From assembly GCF_007830125.1 (NCBI RefSeq), contig NZ_VLLG01000007.1, positions 246,657 through 310,656 on the forward strand: 64,000 nt of DNA, read 5' to 3'. The DNA is from Chitinophaga japonensis (GTDB lineage: Bacteria > Bacteroidota > Bacteroidia > Chitinophagales > Chitinophagaceae). Positions 33,301 through 42,900 of this stretch are shown in pieces. The notes under the pieces were generated by a model. It was not told the origin of the DNA. It did not search any database and was given only the letters and a program-made list of their open reading frames with translations. The translations under genes were made by a program, and so were the position numbers. Within the stretch, counting starts at the first letter, position 1. Every line of letters starts with the position of its first letter.

Positions 33301-36300
33301 TGCTGAGAAACAGCTCATAGGACCAGTCTGTCTTGGTAAAGTATTCCTGCTCTCTGTTTGCCGCCTTAAAAGCTATAAGATCATCTATAAGCGCCTGCTT
33401 CCGGTCCTGATCCTGAATATCCCCAAAAAATATGATACCCTTACTTTTCAGCATTGGTATGCATTTGCTGATTACCTGGCGGAGATAGTTATGTCCATGG
33501 AAACTTTGTACCACGCTGTTGATGATAATCACATCAAAACCACCCCAGTGCAGCGTATCTATTTCATGGGCAGCCGCCCGTTGCAGCGTAATATTCGTGA
33601 AGCCTCTCCTGCGGGCCTCTGTACGTGTTTTCTGAATGATCTTTTCCGACAGGTCAACACCGAAGTATTGTCCTGCAAAGGGTGCTACCTTAAACATACT
33701 GATACCTGAGGAGCAGCCAATTTCCAGTACTTTAGTATTTTCATCCAGGTAAGGGCGCAGTTTCAGCAGCACATTCTCCGCATACTCGTCCATCTCCTCC
33801 CTGCTCAGCTCCTGCCCGGTATAGCTGGAAGTCCAGCCGCCGCCGGAAATATCGTCATGTGAATTTTCACCTACATAATCCCATACCTCCTGTTCATTTT
33901 TCACTTCATCCCACTCATGCGCTACCTGGTATACATCGTCCGTATCCATGCAAAGAAAAGCTTTCAGCGCTTTACACTCCCATTGCAGCTTGTTCAGCAT
34001 ATGCAGGTACTTTTTACCTGAGAGGATCAGGGAGGCGCCCGCATCGTTCACTACAAACTGTATCCTGGCATGCGGATGTGATGGATCCAGCGGCAGGCAT
34101 ACAGCGCCGGCCTTCATGATACCCAGTACGGCTGTTATCATTTCAGGGCATTTATCCATCAGTACAGCTACCACCGGCTGCTTGTCCGCAAACTGGTCCG
34201 CCTGTTCCCTGATAAAACCGGCTATCTTTTCCGCTTCCAGGTCCAATTGCCTGTAGGTAAGCGTTTCTTCCCCCAATGCCACAGCCAGGGCATCCGGCTG
34301 CTCCTGCAGGTAATAGTCAAAATGTTCCAGCACATGCGGGCAGTGCTTTTCCGGTGCATACCGGTACACGCCCCCACGCTCCAGGATACGTTGCTGCTCC
34401 GCTACATTCAACAGCGGCAGCTCACATAACGGCCGGTCGGGATTGCTGGTTGCTTCCTGTATAAAATAATGCAGGTGCTGCCAAAGTGATTGCACGGTTG
34501 CAGGCAAGAACAGGTCTGTATTGTATTCTATAAAACCACCCAGCCCTGCTTCCATCTCGGCAAAATCTATGCACAGGTCAAACTGGCTGGTTTTCATTTC
34601 AAATATTTCTTCCGCTACATTTACTTCCGGGTCTATTTCCTTTTCACCGAACTGGTAATTTTTCAACTGCACCATTACATCATACAGGGGAGATCGGCTC
34701 ATGTCGCGGTCCAGGTTCAAGTCATCTACCAGCCGGTCAAAAGGATACTGTTGATGCTCCAGCCCCTGCAGCATGCCTGTCTTTACCGCTTCCAGCAATG
34801 CTGTAAATGAATGTTGCCCGGAGAAACGGGTACGTACCGGCAAACTGTTCACATAAAACCCTATCTGGTCTTCCAGGTCCAGGTGTTCTCTCCCGGCATT
34901 GGGTACGCCGATAATGATGTCCGTTTGTCCGGTATACCGGTAAAGAAAACCTTTTACCGCTGCCAGCAGGACCATAAACAGGGACGCATCCGCTTGCTGT
35001 GCAAGCACCACCAGGCTGTCGCGCAACGGCTGTTCAATAGCGATGCTCATTTTACGGCCGTTATAACTTTTTATGCGCGGCCGGGGAAAGTCCAGCGGCA
35101 GGTTCAATACCGGAATATCGCCTGAGAACTGGCTCCACCAGTATTGCTGGTGTTCCTCAATGGCCTTGCTGGCCAGCAATTTGTTTTGCCAGGCTGCAAA
35201 ATCCTTGTAATGTATCTTTAAAGGCGGCAACTGAACATTTTCCCCCGCTACATTTGCATTATATAGCTGCAGCACGTCATTTACAAATACCTGTAACGAC
35301 CAACCATCGGAAATAATATGATGCATGTTGTAAATGAACAGGTAGCGGTTGTCTTCCAACTGTACCAGTTTAGTCCGAATCAGCGGTCCCTGTTCGAGAT
35401 CGAAAGGCGTATCCGCTTCTTCCTGCAAATATTTGCGGGCTGTTGCCTGCTTGTCGCCGGATGCCCTTTCATCTACATACTGCATCCCGAACCCACCGGC
35501 CTCATATGCATTGATCACCTGTCGCGGTGATCCCTCCACAATCCGAAAAGTAGTTCTCAGGCTTTCATGCCGCATGATCAGCGCCTGTACAGCCTGCTCC
35601 AGTGCAGAACGGTCAATATTCTCCAGCACATAATTGCCCAGCATATTATAAGCCAGGGATATTTCCTCGAACTTGCACAATACCCATATTCTTTTCTGGG
35701 CATGAGAAAGCTCGTAGTCCGGCTGAGCAGGCAAAGGGACAATTTTCTCAAAGGCGGTCCTGTCCTGCTCCCTTATACATTCCGCCAGGCCTGCTACGGT
35801 CAGCGCTTCAAACAGGTGCCTGATCTCCAGCTTTACATTCAGCTCTTTGGACAGCCGGGAGATAATGCGTATGCCCTTTATGGAGTGACCGCCCAGGTCA
35901 AAAAAATTGTCATAGACACCGACCTTTTCCTTTTGCAGCACTTCTTTCCAGATGTTGACAATGCTCGCTTCCAGCTCATTGCGCGGGGCTACATATTCCA
36001 CCTGCTGTTTTAAGGCTGCTTTCCGGGGGTCTGGTAATTCCCGGCGGTCTATTTTTCCATTGGGTGTAAGCGGCAGCGAGAGCATGCTCACGTAATAGGC
36101 CGGAATGCTCCAGGCAGGCAACTGCTTTTTGAGAAATTCATCCAAGGCAGTCTTGTCAATTTTTATAGCGGGCACGAAATAGGCGCACAGATATTTATCG
36201 CCCTGCTCATCCGTACCAGCCACTACCACCACTTCTCGTATACCGGGAAACTGCCGGAGACGGGTTTCCACTTCACCGGTCTCTACACGGTATCCACGTA

Positions 36301-38917
36301 TTTTTACCTGGAAGTCCGAGCGCCCGATAAATTCAATGTCGCCTGAGGGCAACAAACGTCCCAGGTCGCCGGTACGATACAAGCGCTCCCCGGGCTGCAC
36401 GGGGTCTGCAACGAATTTCTGCGCTGTCAGTTGCGCATTATTCAGGTAGCCGATAGCTACTCCCTTTCCTGCAATACATATCTCGCCAATCGCCCCCACA
36501 GGCACCTGCATCCCGGTGCCTTCCTGCAACAGGCGCACCTGGTTGCTCCCCAGGGAACGGCCTATAACAGGACGACGGCTAAAATCATTCCACTCATTGT
36601 AAACAATCGTTTTGGCAATGGCGCCAATAGTAGCTTCCGTAGGACCGTAATGATTCACAAAAGTGACCTCCGGCCGGGAGGCAAAATATTTTTCGAGCTG
36701 TTGCACCCTGATCTCCTCTCCTCCCAGCAGGATCAGCCGCAGCTTGTAAGCCTGCACATGCTCCTCAAAATCTGCGGCATTTACCAGCAGGTCAAAGTGT
36801 GAGGGCGTCAGCTTGATGAAAGTAATGGCATACCTGATCAGTGCTTGTATTAATTCATCCGGTTCCGGCACCTGCCTTTCAGGAAGCAGATACAAGGCTG
36901 CCCCTGACAACAAACTGCCCCAAAGCGCAGTATAGCCGAGATCAAACGCTACGGATGAAAAGAGCAGGGTAGCATCCCCAACGCCGATCTTATGGGTGCC
37001 GCTAAACCAGCCCACATAATGCAGTAAGGACTGATGGGATACCAGCACTCCCTTAGGCTGCCCGGTGGAACCCGAGGTATAAATAAGGTAAAGAGGATCA
37101 GTCGCATTGATCTCCACAGGATCAATTGTTTCACTGAAGGTCTGCAATACCTGTAGGTCCTCATCCAATCTTAGCAGGGGGGTAGCGGCAGTAACATGCG
37201 TGCTTTCGCCTGTTATCAGCACACGAGCCTTACTATCTGCCAACATGAACTGCGTTCTTTCTTCCGGGAATGCCGTATCTATCGGCAGGTACACTCCACC
37301 GGCCCTGGTAATGCCCAGGATAGCCACGATAAGCGAGGGAGAACGCTCCATGCAGACTGCCACCCTGTCTCCTTTTGCTATACCATACCGCTGCTGCAAC
37401 AGGTTAGCCAGCCGGCTGGCATAACCGTCCAGCATGGCATAGCTCAAGCTACCCTTGTCCCAGCCAACGGCTACAGCACCGGCATTCATTTTTGCCGTCA
37501 TGCTAAAATGCGCAGCAACGTTTGTTGCAGCCAACACCGGCATTTTCTGCGGACAGTTGGCAGCGGCTATGATCTCCTTATCCCCTTTACCTAAGGAGGA
37601 TATGTCTTTCAGCGCTGCAGAGGGTGTAGCAGCATATTGCTGTAAAAATGCGACAATCTGCTGTAACAGCAGTTCCGCTTCTGCCAGGGTCATATGCCGG
37701 TTGCTGAAAGCGGCCTGTATGCCCAGCTCACCGTTGGCATGCACGCCACACAACTTGAAACTGAAACAGGTTTCAGCGCTTTCCCAACTATGCAGCAACA
37801 GTCCGTTTTCAGACTGCAGGGGAAAAGGCAGCCATTCAAAGCCAACCTGAAAACGGGCGCTGCCTGCAGAGGCATAGTCATTGTTATCATATCCAAATGT
37901 GCAGTACTCCTCCCAGCTACTCACCTGGTTAATGGCCTGCGCAACATTTTCAAGCAATGTAGCGCATAACATATCTCCTTCCATTTCCACATACAGCGGT
38001 AATGTTTTCCCCACCGGCCCCAGGGTGGCCTTCAGCTCTTCATAGGCACGATCATTATTGACATAACCTATTACCAGCGCATCTTCCCGCGTATGCCCGT
38101 AAAAATTTCCGTACAGCGCGGACAGTAGTATTTCACGTATGCAATGGCCGCTTTTTTCTGCCAGCATTTCCAACTGCCTGGTAAGGCCGGCGCCCAGCGG
38201 CAGCAGCGGGGTATGCGCAATATCCCCAGAGGCGGTATTATCAGGCGCCTTTCCATAGAAAGCCTTGCCCAGCAAATGCTCAAAGCGATACTGGCTCCAG
38301 AATTCCTCTGCTTCCCCGACTGGCGTCTCCGCCAGGCTGTTCTGCCATTCAGCGAACTGGGTGTAAGGGATTGGCTCCTCCTCTGCGTTACCTTCCGCTA
38401 CCAGCCCCTTTACTGCCCCATCATAAAGAGTGCACAACTCCTGTAAAAGGCGGCCTGCAGAATAACTGTCCATCACAATCGCCTCCGCCAGGAAATGGAT
38501 CATGTAAACGCCGGCCGGCGTACGGGTAAGCACAAATGCGGTAGCGCCACACTGCCCCTGCTCCGCCTTTTGCCTGGCTTTCCCCGCAAACTGGGCGGCC
38601 GCTTTAGCCTTACTGTCTTCCGGCCCGGTACCAGCAGGCAACAAAAGCTCCAGCAGCAGATCTTCCGGGGGCTGGAGCGCTACCTGCAGAGGGAACAGGG
38701 CATCGTCCCTTTCAGGAAATACAGTGCTAAGCACAGGATGCGCATCATAAAGCATTGCAATAGCATGTTGCAGGGCGTCTTTATCAAACACGCCTGTGAT
38801 AGCGATGGCTATATGATGGTACGGCATGCGGCCGGTTTCCTTAAACAAGGACCAGCAACGTCTTTGCTGCGGTGACATGCGTACACCATCTACCTGTTGA
38901 GCTACATCTGAGATCAT
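29294..38917 (-). CDS. NRPS C*-A(Asp)-T-C-A(MT-interrupted)-T-C-TauD
   Basis: The protein has 3207 residues. Approximate domains: non-canonical C 1-470 (EAIVMDS, 145-151, replaces HHxxxDG), A 475-975 (pocket D-L-T-K-L-G-H-I-G, Asp), T 985-1050, C 1060-1510 (HHIISDG), A 1520-2320 split by a methyltransferase at about 1670-1920, T near 2357 (IGGHSLK), C 2410-2860 (HHIISDG), TauD/SyrP-like dioxygenase 2862-3207. The second A pocket reads D-V-A-D-I-G-C-I-E, near arginine codes, so a basic residue is likely. The dioxygenase domain has His2996, Glu2998, His3187 and Arg3196 in iron and 2-oxoglutarate positions. The prediction is Asp (probably beta-hydroxylated) followed by a methylated basic amino acid, with the last C domain joining to the Asp of the next protein. 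An NRPS ending in its own SyrP-like domain is unusual. Confidence 0.95.
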   Translation of the reverse strand: MISDVAQQVDGVRMSPQQRRCWSLFKETGRMPYHHIAIAITGVFDKDALQHAIAMLYDAHPVLSTVFPERDDALFPLQVALQPPEDLLLELLLPAGTGPEDSKAKAAAQFAGKARQKAEQGQCGATAFVLTRTPAGVYMIHFLAEAIVMDSYSAGRLLQELCTLYDGAVKGLVAEGNAEEEPIPYTQFAEWQNSLAETPVGEAEEFWSQYRFEHLLGKAFYGKAPDNTASGDIAHTPLLPLGAGLTRQLEMLAEKSGHCIREILLSALYGNFYGHTREDALVIGYVNNDRAYEELKATLGPVGKTLPLYVEMEGDMLCATLLENVAQAINQVSSWEEYCTFGYDNNDYASAGSARFQVGFEWLPFPLQSENGLLLHSWESAETCFSFKLCGVHANGELGIQAAFSNRHMTLAEAELLLQQIVAFLQQYAATPSAALKDISSLGKGDKEIIAAANCPQKMPVLAATNVAAHFSMTAKMNAGAVAVGWDKGSLSYAMLDGYASRLANLLQQRYGIAKGDRVAVCMERSPSLIVAILGITRAGGVYLPIDTAFPEERTQFMLADSKARVLITGESTHVTAATPLLRLDEDLQVLQTFSETIDPVEINATDPLYLIYTSGSTGQPKGVLVSHQSLLHYVGWFSGTHKIGVGDATLLFSSVAFDLGYTALWGSLLSGAALYLLPERQVPEPDELIQALIRYAITFIKLTPSHFDLLVNAADFEEHVQAYKLRLILLGGEEIRVQQLEKYFASRPEVTFVNHYGPTEATIGAIAKTIVYNEWNDFSRRPVIGRSLGSNQVRLLQEGTGMQVPVGAIGEICIAGKGVAIGYLNNAQLTAQKFVADPVQPGERLYRTGDLGRLLPSGDIEFIGRSDFQVKIRGYRVETGEVETRLRQFPGIREVVVVAGTDEQGDKYLCAYFVPAIKIDKTALDEFLKKQLPAWSIPAYYVSMLSLPLTPNGKIDRRELPDPRKAALKQQVEYVAPRNELEASIVNIWKEVLQKEKVGVYDNFFDLGGHSIKGIRIISRLSKELNVKLEIRHLFEALTVAGLAECIREQDRTAFEKIVPLPAQPDYELSHAQKRIWVLCKFEEISLAYNMLGNYVLENIDRSALEQAVQALIMRHESLRTTFRIVEGSPRQVINAYEAGGFGMQYVDERASGDKQATARKYLQEEADTPFDLEQGPLIRTKLVQLEDNRYLFIYNMHHIISDGWSLQVFVNDVLQLYNANVAGENVQLPPLKIHYKDFAAWQNKLLASKAIEEHQQYWWSQFSGDIPVLNLPLDFPRPRIKSYNGRKMSIAIEQPLRDSLVVLAQQADASLFMVLLAAVKGFLYRYTGQTDIIIGVPNAGREHLDLEDQIGFYVNSLPVRTRFSGQHSFTALLEAVKTGMLQGLEHQQYPFDRLVDDLNLDRDMSRSPLYDVMVQLKNYQFGEKEIDPEVNVAEEIFEMKTSQFDLCIDFAEMEAGLGGFIEYNTDLFLPATVQSLWQHLHYFIQEATSNPDRPLCELPLLNVAEQQRILERGGVYRYAPEKHCPHVLEHFDYYLQEQPDALAVALGEETLTYRQLDLEAEKIAGFIREQADQFADKQPVVAVLMDKCPEMITAVLGIMKAGAVCLPLDPSHPHARIQFVVNDAGASLILSGKKYLHMLNKLQWECKALKAFLCMDTDDVYQVAHEWDEVKNEQEVWDYVGENSHDDISGGGWTSSYTGQELSREEMDEYAENVLLKLRPYLDENTKVLEIGCSSGISMFKVAPFAGQYFGVDLSEKIIQKTRTEARRRGFTNITLQRAAAHEIDTLHWGGFDVIIINSVVQSFHGHNYLRQVISKCIPMLKSKGIIFFGDIQDQDRKQALIDDLIAFKAANREQEYFTKTDWSYELFLSRVFFDDLRFDYPEITDVIHSDKTGTIANELTRFRFDCLVAIDKEQAEPAGGSRCKSQFGKSILQQYNRSQAPAWYRQPDSAAQLAYIIYTSGTTGLPKGVMIRYRGLNNLVLSYRDDYGLGEFSPCLLQTASIAFDVFFADICRTLFLGGRLVLCRNEVAIDPPRLYALLSQSGVNVLDSTPSLIVPFMDYVYENDLSVDFLRLLILGSDSCPANEFRKIYDRYGRHMRIMNCYGTTETTIEASFFEAGPDHLPQSGITPIGKAISNVTYYVLDEYGQLVPDGVQGILHIGGAGVAAGYINRPELDRERFVPDPFIPGNTMFNTGDVVSWNREGQIAFNGRNDFQVKIRGYRVELGEIESQLLELNQVMQAAVIAQRDADGANMLVAYYTVTASLQPQDLKLLLQAKLPEYMVPAHLYCLDNLPLTANGKLDRKALLQLSPVANRSWQQAPRNRLEQKLCRIWADVLGREGEIGVNENFFDIGGHSLKATRVISRIYKDLGINLELRNIFLYPTIESLAREITASNRLCYYEEIPAAEAAEYYAVTPAQRQMWTMHHLDGQQLIYNMPAAYRVTGALDTEAMAYAFEALVARHEILRTTFHIVDQKVLQKIHPADAWPQRLEVVDLTAAAGKETLAAEMAAADAQVPFNLEAGPLFRAKLLLLGPEEFLLLINIHHIISDGWSHTVMVNDLLHFYRSYWQTGAAALPPLRIQFKDYAAMLNSQMDEGTIREHRDYWISQFSDYNTVLQLPVDGERAEQRSMDAEKVFFTLDRNVQESLLKLGKEHHTTLYAVLLCIYNLLIRHVTGQHDVVTGSPVSGRDYVELENQLGLYLNALPLRLHIRDEETIGALLEHAGKTVLAAQQYKRYPFEQLLQDIRYKRQPGRAPLFDIGFTLQNMDGMENGEAVEIIEQLNITEYNNHFRKVKTDLWLHAWEMEDGIGCSVTYDKQLYRPATIEGLVKDLKAIAVMIAGNHQVSVGWLLEQLHHAKKQADMKTQDHTKARNIEKFFSARKKEIRLEAATIVTEEQMEGNRPYPLLLKPAMQDVDLVQWMRERNGAVKQQLQQYGALLFRGFKVKTLEDFERCCDALGEQKMYYKDQSSPRKQVQDKLYTSTEHPADQVIHMHNELSYSHTWPQYILFFCMEAAEQGGETPIADARKMLEVLSPETVRKFREKGVRYIRNLKRGMGLSWQDVYQTNDPGAVERHCNDNNIDYTWINADHLSISWERPAIRLHPVTQVPIWFNHGLFFNAFTLPDSILQLSRNEYDLPFNTCYGDGSPIEKHVLEELQQAYEKCKQQFAWQPGDILLLDNMLMSHGRNAFSGNRKLYVSMLNPLS
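33150..33915 (-). other. Methyltransferase inserted between A2 and A3 motifs of an A domain
   Basis: This is residues about 1670-1920 of the gene at 29294-38917. The A domain runs normally through MKAGAVCLPLDP (A2). A class I methyltransferase then appears (VLEIGCSSGIS, FGVDLSEKII, VIIINSVVQ), and the A domain resumes with AYIIYTSGTTGLPKG (A3). Most NRPS methyltransferases sit between A8 and A9 and methylate backbone nitrogen. Insertions between A2 and A3, as in KtzH and TioN, are linked to side-chain methylation. The pocket suggests a basic amino acid. Confidence 0.85.
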
Positions 38918-38934
38918 CTTGAAACTTTAATTGG

Positions 38935-39960
38935 TTAACGATTGGGTTCCCACATGGCCACCATGATCTTCCGGTTTCCTTCATAGGGATAGCGGCCGTG
39001 GGACATCAACATATTATCCATTAGCAGCACGTCTCCCTTCTTCCAGGGAAAAACGATCCTGGACCTTTCATACGCAGCGCCGATCTCCTCCAGCACGGCC
39101 ACAGGTATGGGGCTGCCATCACCATAAAAGGTATTGAAGGGCATATCCTCCCGGGACATTACTGCATCTGCTACCGCTTCATCAAGGTTGGCAGCATTAA
39201 AGAAGTAAGCATGGTTGAACCATATTTCCTCACCCGTAGCAGGATGCTTTACAATGGCAGGCCTGGTCCAGCGTATCTGCAAACGGTTATTGTCTTTCCA
39301 TTCAAAATGCATTTCATTTTGCCGGCATTCCTCCTCCACGCTTTCCCTGCTATCTGTCTGGAATACCTGCTGCCAGTCCAGCCCCAGGCCGCCACCCAGA
39401 TTCCGGACATACATGATCCCCTTATCCCGGAACTGCTGCCGGGTTTGCGGGGATAAAGCCTTTAATACCTGCCTGCTATCCGCGATCGGCGTTTCGCCTC
39501 CTTTTGCTGCCGGCTGCATACAACAGAACATAATCTGCAAAGGCCACCTGTAGGAATAGGAAAGCTCATTATGCATATTGATATACTGGTCTGCAGGATG
39601 GTCTGTAGAGGTATAAATACGGTCTTTGATCTCTGTCCGGGGAGAAGAACGTTGCGTATAGGGCATCGCCTCTTCAGAAAAGGCCTGCACAACTAACCGG
39701 AACGCCTCTACCGATGCGACATTAAATCCCCTGAAAAGCAGCGCTCCATGGGTCCGCAACTGCTCCCTTACCATAGCCATGCCGGCCGGTATCCATTTAT
39801 GCAGCAGGGCGTCTTTATCTTCTGTAATTACCGTAACAGGCACCTGCCTGGCATTGGCGTCTGCGTATAGTATGTTTACGCTGGTCTGGTCCAGCCGGTG
39901 AAGCCTGGGCTGGGTAGCCAGCAGGCTCTTTAACCGCTGTTGCCTGATATCCTGGTTCAT
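38935..39960 (-). CDS. TauD/SyrP-like Fe(II)/2-oxoglutarate dioxygenase
   Basis: The 341-residue protein has SSPRTE, YTSTDHPAD, MHNELSYS (His130, Glu132), GGETPIAD, WFNHAYFFN, and MSHGRYPYEGNRK (His321, Arg330), so the HxE...H iron triad and 2-oxoglutarate arginine are present. These motifs mark the SyrP group, which hydroxylates carrier-bound aspartate at the beta carbon in syringomycin and many siderophores. It lies 17 bp after the P4 A-T-C gene region and directly upstream of the Asp-initiated NRPS at 29294-38917. Its closest relative in the window is the dioxygenase fused to that NRPS. The likely partner is one of the three A(Asp) modules, probably recruited by a non-canonical C-like domain. 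Stereochemistry cannot be read from sequence here. Confidence 0.93.
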   Translation of the reverse strand: MNQDIRQQRLKSLLATQPRLHRLDQTSVNILYADANARQVPVTVITEDKDALLHKWIPAGMAMVREQLRTHGALLFRGFNVASVEAFRLVVQAFSEEAMPYTQRSSPRTEIKDRIYTSTDHPADQYINMHNELSYSYRWPLQIMFCCMQPAAKGGETPIADSRQVLKALSPQTRQQFRDKGIMYVRNLGGGLGLDWQQVFQTDSRESVEEECRQNEMHFEWKDNNRLQIRWTRPAIVKHPATGEEIWFNHAYFFNAANLDEAVADAVMSREDMPFNTFYGDGSPIPVAVLEEIGAAYERSRIVFPWKKGDVLLMDNMLMSHGRYPYEGNRKIMVAMWEPNR

Positions 39961-39985
39961 AGTTGCATGATTTTAGTATTCTGGA

Positions 39986-42900
39986 TTACCTGGTACCTAC
40001 ACGAAAATTCTTTAATACTTCGAGGTTCCGGTCCCTGACCTGCTGTTGTTTCTGCACGCTTGCCGCAGCTTCGGCCTCCCGGGCCTTTTCAACAAGGCTG
40101 CTGAGGGTGGCGTCCGGCCGCTCTGCTACCAGCGCCGCCAGATTACGGAAGTCGTCTATCAGCTTCGTGGCAAACGCGGGCCTGAAGAGGTCTGTGTTAT
40201 AAGAGAAGACAAACAGGAAGGGCTCGTTCCCGTTTTCCACGGCTTTAATCCATAAGTCTGATTTAATGAATTTGAAACCGGGGTAGATACCCTTCACCCG
40301 GATAGCGGCGTCGCCTTCCTGCTGATCCCCGGCTTCTTCTTCCCCGCCGATATTCAGGAAGGATATGTAGGTTAACCCCACGTCAAACAGGGGATTCCGC
40401 TGTTTGTCAATATCCAGGTTAATGTCTTCCAGGATATTTTCAAACGGGTAGTCAATATGCTCAAATGCTTTAAGAGTAAGCTGTTTCACATTATCCAGCA
40501 ACTGCCCGAAGGTGTCCTCACCACAGAAACGGGTGCGCAGGGGCAGTGTATTGAAATAAACACCCACCTGGTTATCTGTGTCTGCATGCCCACGGTCGGC
40601 AACCGGGGAGCCGATGACGATGTCCTGCTGATCCGTGTACTTGTACAGCAAGAGGTTGACCAGCGACAAGACCAAATTAAACCCGCTGGCTGTATGCCGC
40701 TGTGCCAGGGCGCGCAGGCTTTTGCTTGTGCTCTCCTCCAGCCGGAACGTAGTTTCTTTTGCGTTAAATGTTTGCTGCTGCGGGCGGGGATAATCCAGCG
40801 GCAGCTTCATGGGAGTTACCCCATCCACAAACTGCTCGATCCAGAAAGAACGGTGGTGGTCCAACCGTTGCATCAGCTTTTTATTTTGCCAGGCCGCAAA
40901 ATCCTTATACTGAATCTTCAACGGCTCCAACACTGGTTTCCTGCCGGTTGTATAAGCATCGTAAAAAGCCAGTACATCCCGCGCAATCACCTCCTGCGAC
41001 CATGCGTCTGATATAATATGATGCGTTACGAATATGAATACATGCGACCGTTCTGACAGCCGGACCAGTATGGCCCGTATCATGGGGCCCTTTTCCAGAT
41101 CGAACGTTTTAAGCGATGCGTCTGCTGACAGGGCGATCGCATTTTCCAGCGGTGTTTCGTAAATACTATAATCATGAAAATCCAGCGAAAAATTCCAGGA
41201 ATCGGCATCATGTATGCGTTGTCTTGGTTCACCATTCACCAGCTCGAAGGTGGTGCGGAGTATTTCATGGCGTTCTACCAGGGAGTGGATGGCCCTTTCA
41301 AATGATTCCCGCTGCAGCGTACCTTCAAACAGGTAGATCTCCGGCACATTGTAGAGCGCACCATTGTCCGAGAACTGGTCAATGGCCCATATACGTTTCT
41401 GCACGCCGGACAATTCGTAGGTATCCTGTTTCCCTAGCGGTTGGATAGCGGCATATTCCTTCTTCCTTCCCTTTTCCGTCAGGGCGGTCAATGCAGCAAT
41501 AGTTGGGTGAGCAAAAAGATCGTTGATCGTGAGGAGCACTTCAAAGCGCTTGTATATCTGGGATATGATCCTGATCGCTTTCAGGGAAGTACCACCGATG
41601 GAAAAGAAAGATACATTGCGGCCCACCTGAGCTATTTTGAACACTTCCTTCCATATTTCCTCCATTTCCGATTCCGCCGGTGTTTTTGCATCATCAGCCT
41701 TCGTTTCTGCGGCCTTCACATGGGTTGGCCTTGGCAGCGCCGCCTTGTCAACCTTCCCATTCAGACTTAACTGGAACTCCTTCAGATGCATAAAGCAGAC
41801 CGGCATTACACTTCCTGATATCTTCTCCTCCAGTCTTTTTCGCAGCTTGCCGGGATCCTGCGGCGTTCCTGTATAATAACAAGCCAGCTCTACGGCCTTC
41901 TCGGCATTTTCCATAGCCTTCAGCACCACCTGGGTAATGCCTTCTGTTTCCAGTATAATATTTTCCAGTTCCTGCAGCTCCACCCGTATGCCGTTTACCT
42001 TCACCTGGTCGTCCTGCCTGCCCAGTACTTCTATGCTGCGATCCTTACGGTAACGCCCCAGGTCGCCGGTACGGTGGGCCACCTTCACAGTGCTGCCCTC
42101 CAGCGGGTTGGGCACAAAACATGCGGCCGTTTTATCCGGCTGCCTGTAATACCCTTTCGAGATATAATGACTAAGTATAAATATTTCCCCGATCTCCCCG
42201 ATCCTGCACAGGCGATTGCCATTCATGATTGCCACAAAAGCCTGGTCTATAGGCTGGCCCACGTGCAACGCTTCTCCCGGGTCTTCCGGCACTGCTGCAA
42301 TCCGATGAAATGTTTTTGCCATAGTTGTTTCGGAGGTACCATACATATTTACCAGCTCAGTACTGCTGCCACACAGGCTTCTCCAGGCCATCACATCTTT
42401 TGCATACAGCATTTCGCCCGCCATCAATATATATTTAAGATCGGGAAAATGATTGCCTGCATGCGCGCCCTGCTGCTCCAGCTCTTTAATAAGCATGCGG
42501 AAAAGCGATGGCACGCAATGCACCATGGAGATACTGTTATGCTTCAGCCACCGGATCAACGCAGGCATCTGGAATTTAATGTCCTGACCGGGAATGCACA
42601 ATGTACCGCCGGTGCATAATGGCACAAACATATCACGCAGGGAGGCATCGAACGTTATCTGGGCAAGCTGGCTTACCCTGCTGGTTTCATCCAGGTTAAA
42701 CTCCCGGATCTCCCAATGAATAAACTGGCTCAGGCCCCGATGACTGCCCAGTATGGGCTTCCCTTCTCCTGTAGTGCCGGATGTGAAAAATATGTAGCAG
42801 CTATCTGAAGGCTCCGTTGCAGATGGCTCCTGGTGACCGGTTATCGCAACTGCCGCAGTCAGTTCCCTGGCGGCATTTACAGTAAACAGTTGTGGCTCCC

